64,000 bases of DNA from NCBI RefSeq assembly GCF_003065425.1, contig NZ_CP026949.1, positions 310,001 to 374,000 of the forward strand, written 5' to 3'. This DNA is from Mycetocola zhujimingii. GTDB taxonomy: Bacteria; Actinomycetota; Actinomycetes; Actinomycetales; Microbacteriaceae. Of this stretch, positions 9,309 to 16,477 are shown piece after piece (the first letter of the stretch is position 1; each line of letters starts with the position of its first letter). The notes under the pieces are model-generated. The model was not told where the DNA came from. It worked only from the letters and a program-made list of their open reading frames with translations, and did no database searches. Made by a program: the position numbers and the translations under genes.

Positions 9309-10174
9309 AGAATCGCCTCATCCCTGGTTCTCGGTGTGTCATTGCCGCTGCGTATGAAACCGCCCCGTTCGCCCGTAAGGCTGGGGAACGACTGGAGAAG
9401 CCGTTCCGTGTACTCGTGCTCCGGCCCGCGGAAGATCCGTTCTGCAGTGCCCAGTTCGACGATTTCCCCCCTGAGCATGACCGCGATTCGATCGCTGATC
9501 TCCAGAAGCAGCGGCAGGTCATGGGTGATGAAGATGACGGAGAAGCCGAACTGTCGGCGTAGCTCACTGATTTCCTGCAGGATGTCGCGTTGTACCAGGA
9601 CGTCGAGGGCGGTCGTCGGTTCATCCATGATCATGAGCTGGGGTTTGAGGGCGAGCGCCATTGCGATCATGACGCGCTGGCGCATTCCCCCGGACAGCTC
9701 GTGGGGGAAGGACCTGAGACGGTTTCGACCCACCCCGATGAGATCGAGGAGTCCGGCGCTCTCTTCCCTGCGTTCAGCCCTGGACATCTGCGGCCGATGG
9801 GTGCTGAAGATGTCGCTGAGTTGTTTTTCTATGCTGATGACAGGATTGAGCGCATTCATGGCGCCCTGGAACACCATCGACACTTTGTCCCAGCGGTACC
9901 TTCGCAAATCGGCGATGCTGAGGGCGTTGATATCGATGTCGAAGCCCTCCTTGTCATGGAGGATGGCTGACCCGGTCCGAATAACAGCCGGTGGTCGAAG
10001 CAGGCGGTTGATGCCATAAGCCAGCGTCGTCTTGCCACAGCCTGACTCCCCGGCCAGCCCGAGGATCTCGCCCCGGTGCAATTCCAGGTTGACGTCGCGC
10101 ACCGCGTGAACAGGACGCTCGGTCTCATACACGATGTTGTAGTCGTTGATGCTCAGTAGCGTGTCACTGCTCAT
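9305..10174 (-). CDS. ABC transporter ATP-binding protein, DppD/OppD type
   Basis: 289 residues. Walker A GESGCGKTTLAYGI near residue 39, Q-loop SMVFQGAMNALNPV, signature LSGGMRQRVMIAMAL, Walker B MIMDEPTTALDVL and H-loop IFITHDLPLLLEI are intact. It is the first ATPase of the importer, cytoplasmic, and dimerises with the DppF-type partner. It overlaps the permease gene upstream by four bases and the partner ATPase downstream by four bases, so all are translationally coupled. Confidence 0.95.
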   Translation of the reverse strand: MSSDTLLSINDYNIVYETERPVHAVRDVNLELHRGEILGLAGESGCGKTTLAYGINRLLRPPAVIRTGSAILHDKEGFDIDINALSIADLRRYRWDKVSMVFQGAMNALNPVISIEKQLSDIFSTHRPQMSRAERREESAGLLDLIGVGRNRLRSFPHELSGGMRQRVMIAMALALKPQLMIMDEPTTALDVLVQRDILQEISELRRQFGFSVIFITHDLPLLLEISDRIAVMLRGEIVELGTAERIFRGPEHEYTERLLQSFPSLTGERGGFIRSGNDTPRTRDEAIL

Positions 10175-11292
10175 ACCGGGACACCTCCCTCTGTTGTCGT
10201 GTTGAGCCGCTTCTTGAGCCGCTTCTTGTCCTTGCGAAGGGTTGTGGTCCGCAGTCTCGGGTCGACCACTTCGTCAATCGCGAAGTTCACGAGAGCGAGG
10301 GCGCCACCGAGCACGGCGATGAGAATTCCCGGCGGGACGAACCACCACCAGGTTCCCAACGTGAGCGCGAAGCCGTTCTGGGCCTGAAAGAGCATGGTTC
10401 CCCAGGTGAAGGTTCCCGATGCCCCGAGCCCGAGGTAGCTGAGGCCCGCCTCCGCGAGGATCGCGGCAGTGATGGCAAGCACGAATTGTGAAGCCAGGAC
10501 CGGGGTGAGGTTCGGGAGGATTTCCACGGCAATGATGCGCCAGGGTTTCTCCCCGGAGACCCGCGCGGCCGCGACGTAGTCGCGGCTCCGGAGGGAGAGT
10601 GTCACCGACCTGAGCACTCGTGCTGAGGCGGCCCAGCTCGTAATGGCGAGTACGACGGCGAGCACCCAGATGGTCTTGTCCTGGACGTAGCTCGAAATGA
10701 CGATGACCAGGGGCAGGCCGGGAATCACGAGCATGATGTTCGTGAAGAGTGAGAATGACTCGTCGACCCATCCACCGACGTAGCTCCCGATGACGCCGAA
10801 AATCATGGAGAGCACGAGGGCGAGCACGCCAACGACGAGTCCGATCAGGAGCGAGCCATACGTCGCGTGAGCCAGTTGTGCGAGCACGTCCTGGCCGGTC
10901 TGGGTCGTGCCGAGGAGGAACTCCCCGCTTGGAGGGGTCGTCCCGATGTCCCGGATCGATCGGGGATTTCCGAGCACGGCGGGGCCCAGGACTCCGAACA
11001 GGGTGATCGAGGCGATGAGAATCAGTCCCGCTGCGAGTTTGGGCGTCATGGGAGGCAGCACCGAACGCCACTGCTGCGCCCGGCTTCTTGGGCGCGCTGG
11101 CTCGGCCGGCGCGGTCAGTGGCGACTCGCCGGGTCCGGCTGCTGCCGGGTTCGACGGAGCGGTGCCGGTCAGCGAGGCGTCCGAAAAGGCCGCGTCCGCC
11201 GGCGTGAGCTGGGACACACTGCCGATGGGTGAACCGCCAGAGGACAACGAGTCGTCCCTGTCGGTGAACGGCTGTGTCGATTCGTGTGTCAT
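10171..11292 (-). CDS. ABC transporter permease, DppC/OppC type, with long N-terminal extension
   Basis: 373 residues. The transmembrane domain has about six segments starting at LAAGLILIASITLFGVLG. The EAA loop (AARVSGEKPWRIIAVEILPN) contacts the ATPases. The first 86 or so residues are a Ser/Ala/Pro-rich, probably disordered cytoplasmic extension, unusually long for DppC. The end KKRLKKRLNTTTEGG is basic. It lies 5 bases after the partner permease and overlaps the ATPase gene. A start further downstream cannot be excluded, but the extension has normal codon usage. Confidence 0.93.
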   Translation of the reverse strand: MTHESTQPFTDRDDSLSSGGSPIGSVSQLTPADAAFSDASLTGTAPSNPAAAGPGESPLTAPAEPARPRSRAQQWRSVLPPMTPKLAAGLILIASITLFGVLGPAVLGNPRSIRDIGTTPPSGEFLLGTTQTGQDVLAQLAHATYGSLLIGLVVGVLALVLSMIFGVIGSYVGGWVDESFSLFTNIMLVIPGLPLVIVISSYVQDKTIWVLAVVLAITSWAASARVLRSVTLSLRSRDYVAAARVSGEKPWRIIAVEILPNLTPVLASQFVLAITAAILAEAGLSYLGLGASGTFTWGTMLFQAQNGFALTLGTWWWFVPPGILIAVLGGALALVNFAIDEVVDPRLRTTTLRKDKKRLKKRLNTTTEGGVPV

Positions 11293-11297
11293 GGTTC

Positions 11298-12287
11298 TTA
11301 CCCGTTCGCCCTGGTTCGCGGGTCGATCACGCCATACAGCAGATCGACGATGAGGTTCGCGCCAAGCACCGCGAGGGTGATGACGAGGAAGAGGCCCTGC
11401 ATGAGCGCGTAGTCGCTGTTGTTGACTGCCTGCAGCAGAGTGCTGCCGATTCCGGGATAGGAGAAGACCTGCTCGGTGACGATCGACCCTGACACGACGA
11501 AGCCAAGCGAGATGGCAAAGCCTGCGACGGACGGCAGCACGGCGTTTCGTGCCGCGTATGCGGTCATGATGCGGACGGGACGGAGACCCTTCGCCTCTGC
11601 GGTGACAATGTAATCCTCCGACAGCGTCGAGACCATCATGTTGCGCATCCCAAGAAGCCAGCCACCGAATGACGAGATGACGACGGTGAGCGCGGGGAGT
11701 GTTCCGTGATAGATCGCTGTTCCAAGGAACTCCCAGGTGAAACCGGGTTGGGCGACCGTGTAGTCATAGCCGCCGCTGACCGGGAACACCCCGAGGCCCA
11801 CCGAGAGGAGATACAGCAGAACGAGCGCCAGCCAGAAGTAGGGCACCGACTGGAACATCGTCGTCACCGGGACGAGATTGTCCAGCCATGACCCCCGCTT
11901 CCAGCCGGCGAGCATTCCGAGTCCGACCCCGATGACAAACGCCAGCAGCGTGCCGACTCCGATCATGACCACAGTCCAGGGCAGTGCCTGGCCGATGATC
12001 TCCATAACCGGAACGGGGTAATAGGTGATGGATATGCCGAGATTTCCCGTGAAGATCCCGACCAGGTAGTTCCAGTACTGCTCCAGAATTCCCTGGTCGG
12101 GGTCGCCTCCGAGGAGGAGCTGGAGGCTATCGCGTAACTCGTCGGACACGGGACCCCGAGCTGAGAGCTTCGCCACGAGGATGTCGACGGGGTTTCCCGG
12201 CAGCATTCGTGGAAGCAAAAAGTTCACGGTCAACGCGCCCCACAGTGCGACGGCGTAGAAGCCGAGCTTGCGAGCGATGTATCTCAC
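11298..12287 (-). CDS. ABC transporter permease, DppB/OppB type
   Basis: 329 residues with the family N-terminus MRYIARKLGFYAVALWGALT, about six membrane segments, the periplasmic-facing loop containing RMLPGNPVD and the EAA loop TAEAKGLRPVRIMTAYAARN. The end VVDLLYG..DPR-type block (IVDLLYGVIDPRTR) is the DppB signature. It forms the channel with the DppC-type partner, 5 bases downstream. In thermophiles and actinobacteria this class carries oligosaccharides as well as peptides. Confidence 0.95.
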   Translation of the reverse strand: MRYIARKLGFYAVALWGALTVNFLLPRMLPGNPVDILVAKLSARGPVSDELRDSLQLLLGGDPDQGILEQYWNYLVGIFTGNLGISITYYPVPVMEIIGQALPWTVVMIGVGTLLAFVIGVGLGMLAGWKRGSWLDNLVPVTTMFQSVPYFWLALVLLYLLSVGLGVFPVSGGYDYTVAQPGFTWEFLGTAIYHGTLPALTVVISSFGGWLLGMRNMMVSTLSEDYIVTAEAKGLRPVRIMTAYAARNAVLPSVAGFAISLGFVVSGSIVTEQVFSYPGIGSTLLQAVNNSDYALMQGLFLVITLAVLGANLIVDLLYGVIDPRTRANG

Positions 12288-12325
12288 CGGTCCAGCCTCT
12301 CTCTCAGTCCTCCTCGGATCACGGG

Positions 12326-14005
12326 TCAGCTCGCCGGCTTGATCGTCTTCAGGACGATGCCGTTATCCCACGCCCGGTCGGGTCGTGGGTAGGCGTACAT
12401 GTTGTCTTCGGTCGGCCATCCCTGCACGTTTTCGGTGTTGTAGATGGTCAGCGCCGAGTTCACCAGGATCGGAATGTATGGCATGTCCCTGACGATTTCG
12501 GCCTGGATGAGCGCGTACTGCTCAGCCTTCACCGTCTCGTCAAGAGTCGAACCGGCGGTGTCGATCGCCGCGTCGACGGCGGGGTTGCTGTACCGGGCGA
12601 AGTTCTGTCCGGATGTGTCGCCGACGGCGGCCGTGTTGGCGGAGTGGAAGTACCGCATGTAGAGGTAATACGGGTCAGCTGCCACGCCCTGGCCGAGCGA
12701 ATCCAGCGAGAGCTGGAAGTTGCCCTTGCTCTTGTTCGCTGTCCATTCCTGGAACGAGACCTGTGCTGGTTTCAACTCGATCCCCGCCTCCATCAACTGC
12801 TCCGCTGCGGCTTCGATCGCGGCGATGTAGTCGGTCCAGCCGGTGACCACCTGGACCGTGAGGCTCACGCGTTCTCCGTCCTTCGCGAATACTCCGTCTG
12901 ATCCCCGGGTGTACCCGGCTCCTTCGAGAGTGGCAACGGCCGTGTCAACGTCGGCGTCTCCGGGTACCGGCTCACTGAACTCATCGGCGATCCACTTGTC
13001 GTCACGTTCCAGCAGCGCGTACGTCGGTGACATCTGGCCGTTGTAGCTCGAGAAAGCCAGTGAGTTCAGCTGGTCGCGGTTGAGCGCGTTGTAGATGGCG
13101 GTTCGCACCGCGACGTCGGTCTGCGGGCCGGTGCAGCCCATGGCGGGGTCGGAACAGGTGAAGAACGATGTCTGGTTCAACGGGGTGTTGGTGTACTTGA
13201 GAGGTGTTCCCTTGAAGACTCCATCGATGTCCGGGAGGAAGATACCGGCCAGGTCGATCTTTCCCTGCAGCAGGGTGTCAGTTGCCGACTGGTTGCCTGT
13301 CAGGGAGATGTACCGAACGGTGTCGACCTCCGGCTCGCCGCCCCAGTAATTCTCATTGGCTTCGAGGAGGTAGTTCTGGGAGTTGAACTCGCTCAGCGTA
13401 AAAGCTCCTGAGCCGATTGGTTCCGCGTTCTGGTCCGTGGTTGGATCTGCCTTCTCGGCCCAGATGTGCTCAGGCACGATTGCGGTGTTGCCGATGTAGG
13501 ACACGGCATCAGTGAACGATGGACCAGGGAACGTGAACTTGACGGTTTTCTCGTCGACGAGTTCGGCTTGCCCGTCGTATCCCGCTGTATTGAATGCGGG
13601 GATTTCCGTGATGAGGTCGAACGTGTAGACGACGTCCTTGGCGGTGAGTGGGGTGCCATCGCTCCACTCGACGCCATCGCGCATCGTGACCGTTAGTTCG
13701 GTTCCATCGTCGTTGAACTCGAACGATTCGCCGAGCAGCGGCTCAGGGTCGCCGCCAGACGTGATGTTGTAGAAGAACAGCGGCTCGTAGATGACGCCTC
13801 GGGTCGACTGAAGGTTGCCCTCGATGAATGGGTTGAAGTTTTCCGCGAAATCGCCGGTGACGCCTGTGTAAACGACGACTTCGGAATCTCCGGAGGAGTC
13901 TTGATCAGAACCTCCGGATGGTGCTGTGCACGCGGTCAGGGTTAACGCAGCGGCGAGCACAATACCGGCAGTACTGGCGCTCCTTCGCTTCATTGCGTGA
14001 GACAT
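12326..14005 (-). CDS. ABC transporter substrate-binding lipoprotein, family 5 (peptide/oligosaccharide)
   Basis: 559 residues. A lipoprotein signal peptide ends in the lipobox LTLTAC (Cys about residue 26), followed by a Ser/Gly/Asp-rich linker. The family 5 body has ENFNPFIEGNLQSTRGVIYE, EWSDGTPLTAKDVVYTF and ARYSNPAVDAAI. It is anchored outside the membrane and captures the substrate for the downstream permeases. Family 5 includes dipeptide, nickel and oligosaccharide (cellobiose, mannobiose, xylo-oligosaccharide) binders. The surrounding glycosidase and sugar genes argue for an oligosaccharide. The ATG at 14005 is preceded by GAAGGG, part of which lies in an inverted repeat. Confidence 0.93.
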   Translation of the reverse strand: MSHAMKRRSASTAGIVLAAALTLTACTAPSGGSDQDSSGDSEVVVYTGVTGDFAENFNPFIEGNLQSTRGVIYEPLFFYNITSGGDPEPLLGESFEFNDDGTELTVTMRDGVEWSDGTPLTAKDVVYTFDLITEIPAFNTAGYDGQAELVDEKTVKFTFPGPSFTDAVSYIGNTAIVPEHIWAEKADPTTDQNAEPIGSGAFTLSEFNSQNYLLEANENYWGGEPEVDTVRYISLTGNQSATDTLLQGKIDLAGIFLPDIDGVFKGTPLKYTNTPLNQTSFFTCSDPAMGCTGPQTDVAVRTAIYNALNRDQLNSLAFSSYNGQMSPTYALLERDDKWIADEFSEPVPGDADVDTAVATLEGAGYTRGSDGVFAKDGERVSLTVQVVTGWTDYIAAIEAAAEQLMEAGIELKPAQVSFQEWTANKSKGNFQLSLDSLGQGVAADPYYLYMRYFHSANTAAVGDTSGQNFARYSNPAVDAAIDTAGSTLDETVKAEQYALIQAEIVRDMPYIPILVNSALTIYNTENVQGWPTEDNMYAYPRPDRAWDNGIVLKTIKPAS

Positions 14006-14006
14006 G

Positions 14007-14055
14007 TTGTGGTGCCCTTCTGCTTTGGATCAATGATCGGGAGTGGGCACCACAA
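14007..14055 (-). promoter_or_regulatory. Inverted repeat covering the binding-protein ribosome-binding site
   Basis: Perfect 11-base arms: GGGCACCACAA (minus strand, 14007-14017) ends one base before the ATG and overlaps the GAAGGG ribosome-binding site, and TTGTGGTGCCC (14045-14055) lies 27 bases upstream. In the mRNA the two would pair and hide the translation start. This could be translational control or a processing/stability element. Confidence 0.5.
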
Positions 14056-14451
14056 CAATCCGCTTCGTCGCGGGCCCTTGGTCAGTGGGTAAAGAGAGAG
14101 TGAAGGATGTGGAGCCGGCCGGGAATTGAATCGGCGCAGAGATCCTGGAGAGGTGCAATGGTGGCGAAGCGGGTGGCTGTCTTGCCGTTGGCGAGGTGAC
14201 GATCAAGCTGCTGAGTGATGGAGCGCGCCGTGGAACGATGTGTTCGCCGGGGCGTGATCCGCCCGTGGTGTGCGCGCTCCGCCGGGTGGTGCACGGTCCT
14301 GGGCGGCGCCGTTGCAAGCCTTGGGTGACCTCATTGCGGGAACTCCTTTGTTGCGAGATCAGCAGGTGTTCGGCGGCCAGCGGGTTCATCCGGCCGTGGG
14401 ACGTGCCACCGAGTGCGGTTGCATCCCACGTGAAAGACGTGTGCGTGAAAG
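14056..14451. other. Intergenic region without a supported gene
   Basis: About 400 bases between the oxidoreductase/isomerase pair and the transporter operon, all on the minus strand. Open frames run through it on both strands, but none has a recognisable protein, a ribosome-binding site or family resemblance. It most likely holds the transporter promoter and a long leader. I found no convincing -35/-10 pair. Confidence 0.4.
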
Positions 14452-15558
14452 TTAGAGGGTCATGGCGTGAGGGTCCCAGTCCTCCGGCAGCAGTGTTGTG
14501 GTTGGGGCTGTGCTTTCGACCGATACGAACTGGCCGGTCTCCATGGACTCGCTGATCGACACCATGGCGTCGACGACGTGATACGCGAGTTCTCCGCTGG
14601 CGCGGTGCGGCCGATCCTCACGGATGGCTCGAGCGAAGTCGAGAACACCGGTGCCGCGAGTGGACGTGGCCACCGTTGGTTCGAGGACCTCCGAAGAATC
14701 CGACCCGCGGCGGTGAATCACAAGGTCGCCGTCGAAATAGTTCGGGTCAGGGAAAACGAGGGTTCCCTCTGTTCCGGTGATTTCGACGAAGCCGGCCCTG
14801 CGCAGGGCTGAGTCGAAACTCCACACGCTCTGTGACGAGGCGCCCTCTGCGAACTGCAGCATGGCGCCGACGTGCGACGGCACGGTGACGTCGAATTCCT
14901 CGCCGGCCTTTGGCCCCGACCCGATGACGCGGGTGGGGCGTGCTGTCGACCCGGACGCGGCGACGCGTGCTATCGAACCGAAGGCCTGCACAAGGGTTGT
15001 CAGGTAGTACGGCCCGATGTCGAAGAGGGGGCCGGCGCCCTCCTGGAAGAGGAACGCGGGATTGGGGTGCCAGGATTCGGGCCCAGGGGACTGCATGAGA
15101 GTGAGCGCGGTCAGCGGGGTTCCGATGTCGCCGCGTCGGATAGCGCGCAGGGCGGCTTGCAATCCGGCGCCAAGGAACGTGTCTGGCGCGCAGCCGACCC
15201 GCAGGCCGGCATCCGCCGCTTTCGCAAGGAGATCGCGCCCGCTTGCCCGGTCGAGTGAGAACGGCTTCTCGCCGAAGACGTGTTTGCCTGCGTCAATCGC
15301 CCGGAGCGCGACCGGTACGTGCGCAGTGGGAATCGTGAGGTTGACGACGATTTCGACGTCGGGGTGCGAAAGCACGGCATCGACCCCGCCGCTTGACTCG
15401 ATTCCGAACTGTGCGGCACGCCGAGCAGCGGCGTCTTCGAAGAGATCGCCGATGACGTGGACCTTGACGTCGGGGAATGAGGTGAGATTCTCGAGATAGG
15501 TCTCGCTGATGACGCCAGCGCCGATGATCCCGATTCCGACGGGGCCCGTGCCGCTCAT
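14452..15558 (-). CDS. Gfo/Idh/MocA-family sugar oxidoreductase
   Basis: 368 residues. The N-terminal Rossmann domain has GIIGAGVISETYL near residue 9. The catalytic-region lysine motif GEKPFSLD is near residue 95. The C-terminal alpha/beta domain includes GPLFDIGPYYLTTLVQAFG near 175. These enzymes oxidise or reduce sugars, inositols or glycosides with NAD(P). The gene is translationally coupled (ATGA) to the isomerase upstream, a pairing seen in many sugar and inositol pathways. The substrate is unknown; it is probably a product of the adjacent glycoside locus. Confidence 0.92.
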   Translation of the reverse strand: MSGTGPVGIGIIGAGVISETYLENLTSFPDVKVHVIGDLFEDAAARRAAQFGIESSGGVDAVLSHPDVEIVVNLTIPTAHVPVALRAIDAGKHVFGEKPFSLDRASGRDLLAKAADAGLRVGCAPDTFLGAGLQAALRAIRRGDIGTPLTALTLMQSPGPESWHPNPAFLFQEGAGPLFDIGPYYLTTLVQAFGSIARVAASGSTARPTRVIGSGPKAGEEFDVTVPSHVGAMLQFAEGASSQSVWSFDSALRRAGFVEITGTEGTLVFPDPNYFDGDLVIHRRGSDSSEVLEPTVATSTRGTGVLDFARAIREDRPHRASGELAYHVVDAMVSISESMETGQFVSVESTAPTTTLLPEDWDPHAMTL

Positions 15559-16307
15559 GACGAGACCTTCCCGGTGAGGTAGTTGTAGCTGTCGGCAACG
15601 GCCTTCAGGATGTCGCCAGAGGTGTCATCGAGCTCGACGACGCCGATGGCCCCGGCTGGAGCCGCCGCGATGATGTCGCCGATGGGCAGCGAGCCAGCGC
15701 CGACCGCTACCTGCTTCGTAGTGTCGAGGGAACCATCGCCGTCCTTGATGTGAATTGCGGCAACGCGCTCCCCAAGCCGGGTGAGCAACTCAACCGGGTC
15801 TGCCCCACCGACCTGGGCCCAATAGGTATCGATCTCGAGAACCACGCCGGGGTCGAGGGCATCGACGAGCAGGTCGAGAGCGAACCGGTTGTCAATGCGG
15901 TTCTCGAGTTCGAAGTGGTGGTTGTGGTAACCGACGGTGATGCCGAACTCCGCACCGGTCGCGGCCGCGCGATTGAGCTGCTCGGCCGTCCTGGCGATGT
16001 CTTCGGCGGTGGTCCACCGCTCTCGATCGACGTGGGGGTCGATCACGATGCCGATGCCGAGTCGAGCTGCCGCTTCGAACACCGGGCGCTGATCGTCCAC
16101 GGAGAGAAGGCCGACGTGCGCTGACGGTGCGCTGATGCCCGTCGCCGCGAGAGCCTTTTCGAGTTCATCTGCCGCTGCCACGAACCGGTACGGCTCGACC
16201 TGGCGGTAACCCATGGCGGCGACGCGGTCCATCGTCCCCGCGAAATCTTCCGCCAGGGCATCCCTGAGCGTGTAGAGCTGGAGCGAGGGGTTCTCGAGTA
16301 TCGTCAT
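15555..16307 (-). CDS. Sugar phosphate isomerase/epimerase (AP-endonuclease-2 TIM barrel)
   Basis: 250 residues from the ATG at 16307 (MTILENPSLQLYTLRD). In-frame ATGs at 16316 and 16319 are alternatives with no better ribosome-binding site. A xylose-isomerase-like TIM barrel shows LQLYTLRDAL at the N-terminus, GYRQVEPYRF, GYHNHHFELE near residue 125, LEIDTYWAQVGG near 155 and IHIKDGDG near 183. These carry the His/Glu/Asp metal ligands of this family. It probably interconverts keto- and aldo-forms of a sugar or its oxidised derivative, with the overlapping Gfo/Idh/MocA partner. It is divergent from the beta-mannosidase. Confidence 0.9.
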   Translation of the reverse strand: MTILENPSLQLYTLRDALAEDFAGTMDRVAAMGYRQVEPYRFVAAADELEKALAATGISAPSAHVGLLSVDDQRPVFEAAARLGIGIVIDPHVDRERWTTAEDIARTAEQLNRAAATGAEFGITVGYHNHHFELENRIDNRFALDLLVDALDPGVVLEIDTYWAQVGGADPVELLTRLGERVAAIHIKDGDGSLDTTKQVAVGAGSLPIGDIIAAAPAGAIGVVELDDTSGDILKAVADSYNYLTGKVSS

Positions 16308-16356
16308 GGACTCCATCATCCTGAGAGGGTGGTCAGCACAGAGCCGGACCACTTTT

Positions 16357-16387
16357 GTATCGAGCTTTATTAACCCGCCTAAGATAC
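16357..16387. promoter_or_regulatory. Candidate operator/promoter between the isomerase and mannosidase
   Basis: AT-rich element bounded by the inverted pair GTATC (16357-16361) and GATAC (16383-16387), containing CTTTATTAA and CCTAAG. It resembles the site upstream of the ROK gene. On the minus strand TTAGGC, a 17-base spacer and TACAAA would serve the isomerase operon. TAAGAT or GATACT could be the -10 for the mannosidase. Confidence 0.45.
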
Positions 16388-16477
16388 TGTTTACCACGAA
16401 CTGCCCCAGAGTCAAGGAGTTTTTCCGCTTCGAGGCTCGTGCTGGCGGATTCCGATTCGAAGAGAAGAGAGCCCCGA

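Noticed and set aside
14030-14389. 119-codon minus-strand frame upstream of the transporter operon
   Set aside because: No ribosome-binding site or domain, low-complexity Ser/Pro/Arg composition; it overlaps the inverted repeat that belongs to the binding-protein leader.
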